Origin: Zygnema cylindricum
Taxonomy: Eukaryota > Streptophyta > Zygnematophyceae > Zygnematales > Zygnemataceae
DNA length: 64,000 nt
Assembly (NCBI GenBank): GCA_037447655.1
Contig: JBBHKE010003462.1
Span: 62,001-126,000, forward strand
Reading direction: 5' to 3'
Positions 22,714 through 33,927 of the stretch are shown in pieces. Under the pieces are notes generated by a model. The model was given only the letters and a program-made list of their open reading frames with translations. It was not told the DNA's origin and did not search any database. Within the stretch, counting starts at the first letter, position 1, and every line of letters starts with the position of its first letter. The translations under genes and the position numbers were made by a program.

Positions 22714-23085
22714 TTCACCCTCTCCGTTCGCCCTCCCTCCCTTCCTCCCTACCTTTCTTTCACCCTTCCTCTTCTCTCATTTTCCCTCCTTCCCGCCCTC
22801 CCTCCTTTTCTCCCTCCTTCCCTCCTTCCTTCCCACCATCCTTCCCTCCCTCTCTCCCATTATGCCCTCCCTCCCTCCTATTATGCTTTTGTCGTTCTCT
22901 CCCTCTCCCACTTTTCCCCTCTCCCCTTTTTTCTTTCTTTCCCTCTCTCTCTCTCTCCCTCTCCCCCCTCTCTCCCTCTCTCTCTCGCTCTCCACCCCTC
23001 TCTCTCTTTTTTTTTCCCCCTACCTATTCTAGCCCTTTCTTTCTCTCTCTCTGTGTAATTTCCATATTTCACATGGAACAGAAGT
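22714..23085. repeat. polypyrimidine low-complexity tract
   Basis: CCCTCC/CTCTCT-rich DNA with almost no purines on the plus strand. Open frames here are compositional artefacts. Confidence 0.9.
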
Positions 23086-23770
23086 GGTAGCTATTTTTTG
23101 TTTTGCAGTTTTTTTCATACTTTTTTTGAGACTATGTTCACTTGTTATGTCTCTTTTTGGTCACTTTTTTGTTCATTTTATTCCGACTTTTCCTTTCTTT
23201 TCTGGTGACGTTGTGTGTGTGTTTTTTTTCCCGACTTTTTCGGTGGCTCCGCTACTTGTTGGCGACCTTTTGGTCACTTTTGGTGACGTTGTTTGTGTCT
23301 TTTTTTGGGAACTCTTTGGCGACGCTTTTCTGACTGTGTTGTCCTTTTTTGGTGACTCTTGGTTTTTTTTTGTGTCACTTTTTGATCGCTGTGTGGTAGC
23401 TTTTAAGTTAATTTCTCTTCACTTTTCTTTCACGTTTTGGTCAGTTTTCTATCAATTTTTTGACACTTTCTGGTCATTTTTTTAACACTTTCTAATCACT
23501 TTTCTTTCACGTTTTGGACACTTGTTGAGTCACTTTTCTATCACTTTCTGGTTACTTTCCGATCACTTTCTTGCCACTTTTCTATCACATTCCAGTCACT
23601 TTTTGGTCATATTTTTGGCATTTTTTGAGTCACTTTTCTATCACTTTCCGGTTAATTTCTGATCAATTTCCTACCACTTTTCTATCACATTCCGGTCACT
23701 TTTAGGTCATATTTTGGGCATTTTTTTATCATTTCGTGGTCACTTTTTCATCTCTCTTTTCTCCCCGTAT
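23086..23770. repeat. TCACTTTT-rich degenerate tandem repeats
   Basis: Many variants of TCACTTTTxTxTCAC. A clear 100-bp period is seen between 23527 and 23627 (each unit starts GAGTCACTTTTCTATCAC), giving two units to about 23727. No gene seen. Confidence 0.75.
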
Positions 23771-24445
23771 CTTTGTTTTCCTGTTTGGCAGGCTTCTTTG
23801 AGGCATCGCGAGTGCGACGAATCTCCGCCCCGTTTTGAGACTCGCAAGGAGCTCAAGACAACATGTGGAGCTCTCCCTCCTGCAACACAGCGCTTCCTTA
23901 GATTGTAGTAATTGGTGCGACATAAAAACAATAATCACTTATTTTTTTGGTTTTTGTTGTTTTACTTTTAATTTCTATTAGACCAGTGTTGAAGGTATAA
24001 CAAGAAATGTATTTTTGAGCTTTGACACTTAATAAACATGTAGAGAAGTTTTACAATGCGGGGAAAATATTTTTCTGTCTATCGTGGTTTGTACCCAAAC
24101 GTTTTAACTTGTAGCCCGTAATGCAATAAAATCTCCGTCTTATGTGAAAATTATATCTTTAGTCGATACTTTTCTTTTGGTTTTATGGACAGCGGAAAAG
24201 TAGTGTTGTCTTTGAACGTTTTGATGTGTAAGGTATGTTTTGATCTTGTGGTATTATAAGTAACATTTTAGTTTCCAATTTTTAATTAATCACTTTCTAG
24301 TACGTCATGCTATTACCTATTGTCTTTTCCTCTTTGTTTCTTTATTTGTTGTTCACAAATAATTGGTTGTTTGCAAATAAACGCTTCACGTAATGTGATT
24401 ATTATTGATGATAATATTTTGTTGTGCTTTAGACTTTTTGGATCG
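23771..24445. other. no recognisable feature
   Basis: AT-rich DNA. A short GC-richer piece at 23800-23905 has open frames of about 65 codons on both strands, with no recognisable motif. I see no gene. Confidence 0.5.
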
Positions 24446-24732
24446 GGTATATATATATGTGTATATATATATGTATATATGTATATTTGTATATGTGTAT
24501 ATCTGTCTATGTGTATATGTGTATATGTGTATATCTGTATATGTGTATATGTGTATATGTGTATGTGTATATGTGTATATGTGTATATATGTGTGTTTAT
24601 ATATATACACATATATATACGCATATATATACACACATATATATATATACACACACACACATATATATATATATGTATATATATATGTATATATATGTGT
24701 ATATATATATGTATATATATATATGTGTATAT
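24446..24732. repeat. TA/TG/CA microsatellite
   Basis: About 285 bp of alternating pyrimidine-purine DNA (TATATG, TGTATA, CACATA units). It abuts Copia-A pol directly at 24733. Such sequence can adopt Z-DNA or cruciform forms. Confidence 0.9.
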
Positions 24733-26681
24733 CAGATGCAAAATTCACCAATGGTACCACCAGAGTTGGAACATAATCGGGTTCCACAACAAGTTCGCTT
24801 CGAAGCGCAACAACAACAGTCACTGCCTACGGATCGCAACCATCGCAACAAGCGCAACGCACGGAATCCGACAATTTCAGCCTCAGAATTTCCGCGGGGA
24901 AGAAGATCCAGTAGCCGCCTGCAAACAAGTTCTCACTTTGCCTACTTGGCAGCCTCAAGGGAGCCTCTGACCATCCGAGAAGCCTTCTCATCACCGGAGC
25001 GGAATCACTGGATCGAGGCGGCAAACGATGAAATGAAGTCGATCATGGAGGCTCAGACATGGGAGCTTGTGGACCTTCCTCCGGATCGAAAAGCGATCGG
25101 CAGCAAATGGGTATTCAAGGTGAAGTTAAATCTAGATAATACCGTTGAACGATACAAGGCTAGACTTGTGGCAAAGGGTTATAATCAAAAGGAAGGAATT
25201 GACTGTGAAGAAACATTTTCTCCTGTTGTAAGATTTCCGACAGTTGAGATTTTGCTATCTCTAACTGCTATAAAAGATATGGAAATACATCAGATGGATG
25301 AAAAAACGACCTTTTTGCATGGAGAACTAGAGGAGACCATTTACATACAGCAGCCTGAAATGTATGCAGAACTAGGAAAAGAACACTTAGTATGTAAACT
25401 GCTAAAATCATTGTACGGCCTAAAATAGGCCGCGAGGCAATGGAATCTAAAACTTGATGTATTCTTAACTGGTCTAGGTTTTAAAAGGGTAAGCTCTGAT
25501 CACTCTGTCTATGTTCTAAAGGGTGAGGATGGAATAGTATATATAGCGGTATACGTAGATGATCTACCATTAGTTAGCAAATCAATGGCTAGAATTAACA
25601 AAATTAAAAATGCTTTAAAATCACGGTTCGAGATGAAAGACCTCGGTGAGGCAAAATATATTTTGGGTATTCAGGAAGAGAGGGACAGGAAAAATAGATT
25701 AATAAAATTGACTCAAAAAGAGGTTATTGGAAACATGTTAGATGAATATGGAATGCGGGGGGCAAAAGGATGTGTAACACCAATGGAGTTTCGGCATAAG
25801 TTAGAGGGGGAAGAAACAGAACCGCGTGTTATTGTCAGTGAAATTTTTGAGTCAGGGGAGGATGATCCTATGACACTGATACCTTACAGACAGATAGTGG
25901 GAAGCTTAATATATTTCATGAACTGTACCCGTCCGGATATTGCTGCAGCAGTTGGGGTACTGAGCAGAAGTCTAGAGAATCCGAGGAAATCTGACCGTGA
26001 TGCAGCAAGAAGAGTTTTAAGATACTTGGCAGGAACCAAAGACCTCAAACTCACACTAGGGGGAGGAGAAGTGAAGCTGCAAACATGGAGTGATGCAAGC
26101 TATGGCGACATGCCAAGTCAAAAATCCACCACGGGATTCGTTCTGCAAATTGGGAACGGGACTTGCTCTTGGAGCAGCAAACTTCAAAAGGTCACGGCAT
26201 GATCGACGATGGAGTCAGAATATATGGCAGCAAGCTCGGCCCTTAAAGAACTCCTATGGGTGAAATCCATGTTGCAAGAATTGGGATACATGCAGGTTGG
26301 TTCACTGTTGACCTGGTGTGATAACCAAGCTGCCATTGCCATTGCTTCTAACCTAAGTCACCGCTTCAAAAACAAACACATGGATGTAAGATTACACTTT
26401 GTAAGGGAAAAAGTGTTCTCTAGAGTGATTAAATTATGCTATATGCCAGATGCAAAAATGGTTGCTGATATGCTCACTAAAGCCCTTCCTGCTCCTAAGC
26501 TGAAGTATTGTAGGGACGCAGTGGGATTAAGTGAATAGTTGAGTTGCTACACTGCTATACTGCCATGCTGCGCTAGTCCAACAACGTGGATGTAGTGGGA
26601 CTAGGTGACTTGCTAAATTGCTGCGTTGCTATGTTGCGATGCTGCGCTAGTTCGACACCGAAGCTGCGCTGGCATACTGAG
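24733..26681 (+). pseudogene. Copia-A pol fragment (copy A3), 5'-truncated
   Basis: Starts abruptly at CAGATGCAAAATTCACC, equivalent to 18213 in copy A1. RT from [11 protein letters not shown] and KARLVAKGY is open to 25428 (stop at TAG near 25426). The YVDD region is near 25551-25565 and RNase H runs to 26538, with a TGA at 26200-26202. Sequence identity to A1 and A2 is very high. The 3' tail with GCTATGCTGC repeats continues to 26681, then stops short of the polypurine tract and LTR. Confidence 0.88.
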
Positions 26682-28296
26682 ATGTCCTTGGGGTTCGACT
26701 AGAGCTTTGGGGATTGAGAGAAAATAAGTTGAGGAGGAGAAGAGGGATAATCAAGGGATTTTCTAGGAGGTGAAAAAGGAGCACTAGAGGGTCTTGAGGG
26801 AATGTGAACCTTTTCGTGCGATCGTAATTCCACCAAAGCTTCCACGGCCGAGGAGAATTCCACCGAGACAAAAGTGGGCACTTCCCGAGGAGAAGCAACA
26901 AATTCAGGATGTAGATCTGCACCCAAACCCTTCCCATTAGGTCTGGTAATTTCCCCCCCCATTCCCGTTGAAGATGAGTATCCTAACTAGTTTTCGAAGG
27001 AGGAATGTCTGGTTGAGTTTTTGAGATAGGAGTGGTTTCCTAAATTGACGCTCCAGAATGCGGCCCTATCTTTGGAGAAGTGGGACTTTGCCCGCTGAAA
27101 AGCCCACTTGACCTATGCCGAGCTTCCTGAATAAGATTGAATTCTTGTTCCCGTAAATTCCGCTTTTCCACCTCTAAGGCCTCCTAATCTACATTGACGG
27201 GCCTGGCCCTGAGATTTCAAAATGTTTACTTGTTTCTAAGTCCTGCTGACTACCCTGGTCAAATCCGCTATTCCAATACCCAGGATTTCTAGGTCGTTAG
27301 GTCTAGTCCGCCAAAACGTTTCTGACGAATCATCTGTTCTCGTACCCGGATCCTCTCGATCGGTAAGTCTAGTGTGCCACAACCCTTCTGGAGGTCAAAC
27401 GCCACGGTTGGTGTTGATTTAAGAGGCCTACTAGGTGCGACTGTGGCGGGAGAAGGGAACGTTTCCTCTTGAACAATCGGTGTAAACCTCCTTTTACTAT
27501 CGCGGTGGTCAAATCTCTTCCCCTTTCGGGAATCCTGAGAGCTCTTCTTGTTGGTGTCTTCTCATGTTTTACCCGATAAGTTATTCGGCCTCGGGATGGC
27601 CTATTGGTAGCAGTATAGCTTGCACCCTCCAAGGTCGTTCCGCTACAGAATTAGAAGAACTATTTTTTGAGGAAATGCTCAAAATCTCTACTACCTCTCC
27701 CACCGGCCGGGCTACCCAAGCGCGATCTGTGCGGGCTACCCTCATAAATACCCCATTCTTTAACTTTAACTCATGTAGATTGTGAAGGGCAAAGAGTTCC
27801 TCTTTACCAAGCCGGCGAGGATCTGCTAAAATCTCAGGATGTATTCGGATATCAGCCCTGGGATCCTTAGAGCGGGTATGGAAACCAACATTTGGGAAGT
27901 GACCCGAGAATGGTTTTTTATGAGCCAACCTTTTTTTGCGAGCAGTAGAAGACGACTTCTTCCTCTCCTCAGCTAGGGCCTTCGGAGCCTCGGCAGAAGA
28001 TGGGAACTGATCGGAAGTCACGCTATGGGGAGGTGGAGGAGCGGGTGACCTAGATGGGTTCCTAAGCCGGAGAATCAAAGAAAGGGGCCACAAGGACGGA
28101 TTCCTTGGACATATGAGACCCTTTTAACTGTACAAATGTTTCTTGCCTACCCTGCTCTCCCGATCCGATATTCAGAGTTCCCTTCTCTCAGACTTCTCCC
28201 CCTCCCATCGCGTGATAGAAACCGAAGGTGGAAATGACTTGAAATAGAACCCTAACTTAAATCAAGAAAGCGACGATAAAAGGTTATTTTGGTAAC
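26682..28296 (-). other. unassigned region with minus-strand coding-like DNA
   Basis: GC-richer than its surroundings. The longest frame is 28093-27581 on the minus strand (170 codons): proline/serine-rich N-terminus, a basic KKRLAHKKPF stretch, then FHTRSKDPRADIRIHPEIL and a mixed C-terminus. Further minus-strand frames continue at 27632-27369 and 26962-26699, as if one longer protein were broken by shifts. I recognise no family. It may be gag-like DNA of another retroelement or a host gene fragment. Confidence 0.35.
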
Positions 28297-28434
28297 GAAA
28301 TTTTAAAAAACAAAATAATCAGTTTAGAGTACCGACCAGATAGCGAGATGGTAGCAGATATGATGACCAAACCTGTGCCTTCCCCTAAGCTAATTTTCTG
28401 CAGGGAGAAGTGTGGTCTGAAATTGAAGACTGAC
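28297..28434 (+). pseudogene. Copia RNase H C-terminal tail
   Basis: Last 45 residues of pol: IISLEYRPDSEMVADMMTK, then PVPSPKLIFCREKCGL and a stop at the expected place. A purine tract and the LTR at 28451 follow. The body of pol is missing. Confidence 0.75.
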
Positions 28435-28450
28435 TAGAAAATAAGAGGAT

Positions 28451-29527
28451 TGTAGAAATTGATGGTTAGTTTAGTATTTTCTAGGTCTAAAATAAAATAC
28501 TGAAAAGAAGCTAAGACAGTCTGCCTCTAACTTCTCTCTTCAACTCCCACAGTTGTTGCAATCACTGAAAGTCGGAGATGAAGCTAGAGCCATGGCTGTC
28601 TATGTTATCCTGAGATTTACGGGTAGTAGATTAATTGATTTACAGTAGTAAATTAGTTTATTTGCTAATTTACTAAAAGTAGAGCTGTTGGAACCAGGAT
28701 TTGATCCTGGTACCTACCGGCCGTCAAAGCTGCCGGTAGCCGGTAGCTCTATCTATTTAGTCTATGACGAGTGTTAGATTATATACGGTTTGATAATTAG
28801 ATAAACATTTATACGCTAACAAATTCATTTAACGCAAACCATTTACAGGATACATAGATTTGGTTATATAAAAGTACGGATTAATGTACGGACAAGAAAC
28901 AAATACCTCGCATATGTTTCGATAATGAAACGAATACCGCGCAAGTATTTATTACGGCTACGATTTAATCTGCATTTAAATTGGACGGCAAGAATGAATC
29001 CCGAGATCACGGAAAAGGATTTCGACGGTTTTTGGTCATCGCCACATTGGATGACACATGGCAGAATGACATTGGATCGCGGCATCTCAGGGGATTAAGG
29101 GAGCAAATCTAGATATACCACGTGTCGACATTTAGGCCATGTCGTACAGTATCTCTACAGAAAGTACACCGGCAGCTATACTTCTGTGTACGGAAGAGTA
29201 ACATGATTGGTTCCGTACATCAGTAGATAGAGTTTGTGAGAGAGATAGGACTTAGAAAAATCGGTAGATAGGACCATCTCTCCTATAGAGCTTCTGTACA
29301 AAAGGTCAACTTTGACCCTCCATAACTTACTGCTCAGGGGAGCAAACTCAGAGATTCTTTTCGCTATCAACTCAGGGGGGTCTTGCCTTCACAAGGATGA
29401 AGGTGATCAGAGTTTTTGTTTGCCAAGGTGGCAATTATTTGTCTTGAAATACAAAGGGGTCAGGTTTATCCTAGAGGCTTCATGTGAGCTGCTTACTCTG
29501 AGGTCATATGGAGGTCTCAGATTTGCA
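28451..29527 (+). mobile_element. Copia-C LTR between pol end and gag
   Basis: 1077 bp, starting TGTAGAAATTGATGG after AATAAGAGGAT and ending AGATTTGCA. Pol precedes it and gag follows it, the reverse of a single element. The antisense tRNA-like cassette and the paired hairpins are present. Confidence 0.85.
28675..28765 (-). other. tRNA-like Pol III-type cassette (LTR-C)
   Basis: Perfect T-arm-like hairpin CCAGG-ATCAAAT-CCTGG (28694-28710). A-box-like TAGACTAAATAG on the minus strand (28753-28764), TTTT at 28675-28678. Compare CCGGG-ATCAAAT-CCCGG at 40494-40510: paired bases changed together. Confidence 0.6.
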
Positions 29528-29930
29528 ACAGTTACACCAATAGCAACACCTATTGCAACCGGTTCAGCGTTCATGTCACCTATTCCGAAGAATGATGAGA
29601 ATGATCTTGATACTTGGGACGGCAACAATATGGCGGCAAAACACTTCATTCTCTGCCATCTTACTCAAGGACTTGCATCTCCTCATTTGCAGGTGGAAAA
29701 GGCATCCGATTTGTGGATTGCCTACATAGAGATGTACTAGAGAGGTACTATTCAGCAGCAGCAATTGGTTGATCAAAAGATAGATGCATATGTATACAAT
29801 GGGGGAAAATGCTAGACTTTTGTAATGAGCTTGCCACCCTTTTTATGGAACTAGAGAGTGCTGGTCAAGTAGAAACAAAACAGATGATGGTTAACAGTGT
29901 GGTGATAAAATTACCTGAAAAATCGGCCTC
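29528..29930 (+). pseudogene. Copia-C gag fragment with N-terminal deletion
   Basis: Gag from SAFMSPIPKNDENDLDTWDGNN through FILCHLTQGLASPHL and QQQLVDQK to VIKLPEKS. The first part (primer-binding site and VPxFNG block) is deleted. Stop at about 29738, then reading continues in-frame or shifted. It is cut at 29929, where repeat Z begins. Confidence 0.75.
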
Positions 29931-31480
29931 GACGGCATAGATTATAAACATTTTAAGACGACAGAGATACAGTGAAGGTATATTACAAGATTCCCCTGTA
30001 TGTTAAACCGTGTGAACCCGCATTTCACTATTGAAAATTCACCGTAAATACACCATTGACAAGATACCTACCGGGTATCTGGTTAGGGTTTACACGATTA
30101 TGGTTTTTTAGGGTATGGTTTGGTGTTTTATATAAAAAAAACACAAAATAGTAAAAAACCGTAAACATATATATATATTTTTTTTTTACGGCCGCGCGAC
30201 GTAGCGTGTTCTAAAACGAAATGATGATGGGGGGCCAACTTGGATCTCTCACAATGCGCAAAACCGAGCTCGAAGGTTCACAAAGCCTGAAAAACGCAAG
30301 ATTCACACCGAGAATCGTTATTATTGTATTGAACCCTAATTTGGCTCCTCCATATTTTTTCCCAAATTCTCAAATAGAATTATCCATTTTATTTAAAAAT
30401 AACCTAATATCTAATTGGAGTAAATGATTTCTTTCAAAATTTTCAAATTCCTAATTAGCGTTAATAACGATAATTATTTTATAGGCTAAAAAAAACTTCT
30501 ACACTAATAACGATTCGCAATGTACTGTACAGCGTGAATCGTTATTACCGTAAATGAATGTTATTTAAGATACCTATTTTATTTCCGAATTTTTTAAATA
30601 GCATAAACTATTTTGTTTTATCTTTTACGCCATTTAGGGTTCTTTTCCAATCACCGTACAAGATCAAAGTACATTTTCATTTAAATAGTATATTGTACAG
30701 TTATTGTCAGACCATACAACACTTTACATTTTTAAATGAAAAGGTACAATTCATAAAATTCAGGGAGCCCGGCCGCATGAGAATTTGCAGTCTATAAAAA
30801 GGATGAAAACTAGATCGTAAAAAGTTAGGTTCACACATATTTGTCCTGCAACCGTGTGGTCGACCGTGTGAACGTCAAACATATTCGCATATGGAAAGTA
30901 ATTTTTTTCAGTAAATGAACATAACTGAATCAAATGTCGCGCTGACCTATAACTGAGAACAATGCTATACACGGTTTAAAATTCAACTAAGTTCCTTGTA
31001 AGCAATTATGGTGAATATTAATGTTATTTTGTGGTTTCGGATAATTAAGTGTATTAGTTTATGTTATTTTGGTGCTAATGGTCCCATTTAGCGTAAAAGT
31101 TTATTGTAATATGGTGTCGATCACAAAATACAGTACACTTCTACGTTAATATGGGGTTGATGTGCAAAGAAAAACACAAATTAGAGTTAATCACTATATT
31201 TAATAGAATACAATAACAACATTTGGTGTTGGTGATATCTGGGGCGATAAAACTCCAAATGCAGGCAGTTCCAAAAAAAAAGATATGTTCTGGATGAATC
31301 AAAACTATGCGTATGTTTTTCTTCCTAGAGGGATCAGACATTTCTGCCCTCATTCTAGCATGTATTTAACAGGAAGCATGCAAACATTCCGCCCCTAGTT
31401 TCAGTTCGCCTCCATGGATTCCATGTCGCATTTCTATATCCCTCGCCTCCCCATCTCTCCAGGTTTGCGTTTTTTCCCCC
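29929..31480. repeat. dispersed repeat Z, copy 1
   Basis: AT-rich, non-coding. Begins CCTCGACGGCATAG, exactly as copy 2 does at 35298, and stays alignable for about 1.5 kb to the TCTCCCACTTTCCCC motif. Contains a TATA-like TATAAAAA (30793-30800) kept as TATAAAAGG in copy 2. No coding frame is shared between copies. It could be the LTR or core of a non-autonomous element. Confidence 0.65.
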
Positions 31481-32150
31481 TCCACCCATCTCTCTCCCTT
31501 TCTATGTCGCTCTCCCACTTTCCCCCCTCCATCCCTCTCAAAATACCGCTCCCTCTCTTCTCTTTGTATTTTTTCCTTTTTTTGTCTCTCTCCCTCTCAT
31601 TTACCTTAGCCTCTCTCGCTCCCCCTCCACCCCCCCCCTCTCCCCTCTCAATTTGTCTCTTCCGATACGTTAATCCAATCCTTCTTCCACCCTCTTTTGT
31701 TCTCCCTCTCAATTTACCTCTTCCTCTGATTCTCGCCTCCCATATTTCCTCTCTTTCTCTTTTTCAGTCTATCCCTTTCCCCCTCCCTCTCCCTCTTATA
31801 CTCTCTCTCAATATGCCTCTCCACTTCCTTTTACCTCTCCCTCTAGCGTTTAGTCTGCCTCTTATTTTCCCTCTCCCTCTTTTTTTCAATTTACATTTCC
31901 CTCTCCCTCTAAATCTCCCTCTCCATCTTCCTCTACCTCAAATTTTCCCTCTCTCTCACATTTTGCCTCTACCTCTCCCTCTCAGTTTACCTTTTTTTCT
32001 CCATCTCCGACTCTTTTCTCGATCTGCCACCACTCTTTGTCTCCCTCGTCCTCTCCTCTCCTCTTTTATCTCCCTCTTATTTTACCTCTCCCTATCTATC
32101 ACCGTCTCCCTCTTAATCTGCCACCCCTCTCTTTTGTTGTCAATAGCCAT
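31403..32150. repeat. polypyrimidine tract (CCCTCTC/TTTCTC)
   Basis: About 750 bp of CT-rich DNA continuing from the right end of Z copy 1. It gives a 265-codon open frame rich in Leu, Ser and Pro that I regard as an artefact. Confidence 0.85.
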
Positions 32151-32600
32151 TTCCAACCATGGATTTACCCTCGGAAGCACCACAGACTACCCCAAAAATA
32201 GCCTACTTTGAATCCACTCGGAATTCTACAGATGAAACAAAACAAGGTGAAACTATATGAAAAGCTAGTTTGTAGGCAACTTAGTATTCACACAAAATTT
32301 CATATAAAAATACCAAATAGACTTATCACATCACTCATTCAAATTTGCAGAAAAACAGTTTGCCAGAACTTTGATAAATCTGACCAACTTCACAATGAAG
32401 CCCCTAGCAAATCAGAATCACACTAGGGCTTGAAATTTGTCACAATATAGAAAATACAAGTAGAAATGCACATGCAAAATTTCAGATAATTCTGCCAATA
32501 GATCTAAGAGTAATCCTCAGATGAAATTACTAAAAATGACCAAAAACAGATTTGGTACAAAGACAGATTTGGTACAAAAGTTCCTCAGTCCAAAAATGAC
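32151..32600. other. no recognisable feature
   Basis: AT-rich spacer between the polypyrimidine tract and the MITE. No motif or gene seen. Confidence 0.5.
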
Positions 32601-32603
32601 TAA

Positions 32604-33262
32604 GGGCATGGTTACATCAGACGAAAAGTGAGGTTTAATACAGAATTTTGTACTTGCCCGTAACATGCTGTACTATATTTTCGTGAGTTTCTTAAAAACA
32701 ACATTACAGAAAATAAAATTACGATTCTCCAAGTATCCGGGAGAAAACGTCCATCGTCCGATTACATTTTAGTTTTCATTTGCGAAGCAATCGCTCCATT
32801 TGCCTCTATAATGGTGAACCCACCTCGCGGAGGTGGGTTCACAATACACAACCAGTCAATTTGCTACACCAGGATGATACACAAGTGCGTCAAAGAAAAA
32901 TGAAAATTTTCACAAGCCCCAAAGTCACGTGCCTTCGGACAAGGTGACCGTAAAATCTTTGTCGAAAAGAAATACAGTTTTTTCCTGAAATTCAGCAGAG
33001 TGAAGGAGATCTCTGAGGTACATTGACGCGGTACATTTGCGAAGTACACGTATGTCATACGCAAGTTCGGATTTCCATACGAAAATGGTCGGTTTTCAAA
33101 TCTTTGACGATTTAGAGATTTGATTGTCAACTTACGTGGAGCCTCTGAAATCAGAACACGTATTTAAAAACTTATTTATAGACAATACACGATGTAGGCC
33201 TCTATAATACATAAATTTTGTAGTCCGTAGTATTACAAAAACTTCCTGATGTAACCATACCC
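32604..33262. mobile_element. Tourist-like MITE
   Basis: 659 bp flanked by TAA on both sides (32601-32603, 33263-33265). Terminal inverted repeats: GGGCATGGTTACATCAG at the left (32604-32620) and the complement of GGGTATGGTTACATCAG at the right (33246-33262), one mismatch in 17. A 3-bp TAA duplication and GGG-starting ends fit the PIF/Harbinger superfamily. There is no transposase, so it depends on one supplied elsewhere. A long perfect hairpin lies inside at 32814-32842. Confidence 0.8.
32814..32842. repeat. 13-bp perfect hairpin inside the MITE
   Basis: Stem GTGAACCCACCTC/GAGGTGGGTTCAC with loop GCG. It lies near the centre of the element and is much more GC-rich than its surroundings. Confidence 0.8.
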
Positions 33263-33440
33263 TAAGTCCTACAAATATACACTAAAGCTCACTACTAAAT
33301 GTACGAAGGCATACCAGCATTACGCAATCTACGAGCTACCTCTATTAATGTGAGTATACCCGAATGCTTTGAGGTATGTCAGAATGAGTAGATCTACACT
33401 AATAACTAATACACATAAAACAAACCATTGTTGTTAATAT

Positions 33441-33927
33441 TTACAAGACTCCACGAATCTCGCCAAACGAATCCGGAACATCCAAAATAAATATCGTGTG
33501 TAGATGAGCTTTCACGTCCCCAACCAAAATGACGGCGACGCCGTCCGTAGCTCTTTTTCGGCATCCTTGATGTCGTGTCGCGTGGTCACAAAAATCCACT
33601 TGGCGAAATGACGTCATTTCATCCAAATTAATCCGTACCGGCGGCATCTTTTTTCCATAAATGTCGCTCACGCCACTTTCACTTCGAAATCTGTTTGTCA
33701 TTATTATGATTCGTACCTGCGGCGTACCATTTCAAAACATTCCAAATCGGATCGCTTCGCGATCCGCCGTACATTTGACTTACATATTTGCGTACCTTTT
33801 CATGTATTTGTTCGCGCCACTCAAATAGTTTTGTACGTTCTAAAACAATTAGTACCATTACTCCCCTAATCCGCATATCCATTCGAACCTTCACAGTAAA
33901 TCCAAATAGCATACGCATCAAAATCAC
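33441..33927 (-). other. two overlapping minus-strand open frames, unknown
   Basis: Frames 33927-33679 (82 codons, including EWREQIHEKVRKYVSQMYGG) and 33701-33441 (86 codons, including DIYGKKMPPVRINLDEM) overlap by 23 bp. GC is higher than in the neighbouring AT-rich DNA. No family recognised, no retroelement motif. Could be exons of a decayed host gene or chance. Confidence 0.25.

Noticed and set aside
22608-23090. 160-codon frame across the N gap
   Set aside because: Half is Copia-F integrase, half is polypyrimidine DNA beyond unknown bases. Not a real protein.
24313-24830. Several 120-145 codon frames of alternating Tyr/Ile/Val/Cys or His/Thr
   Set aside because: Translations of the TA/TG microsatellite on both strands.
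27585-27655. Possible tRNA (TGGCCTATTGGTAGC resembles an A box)
   Set aside because: No B box at the right distance and no cloverleaf.
26682-28296. Host gene on the minus strand
   Set aside because: Frames are broken and no family was recognised. It is listed only as an unassigned region.
31414-32211. 265-codon open frame, Leu/Ser/Pro-rich, hydrophobic
   Set aside because: Produced by a CT-rich low-complexity tract. Stops are rare in such DNA, and there is no domain or homologue in the other Z copy.
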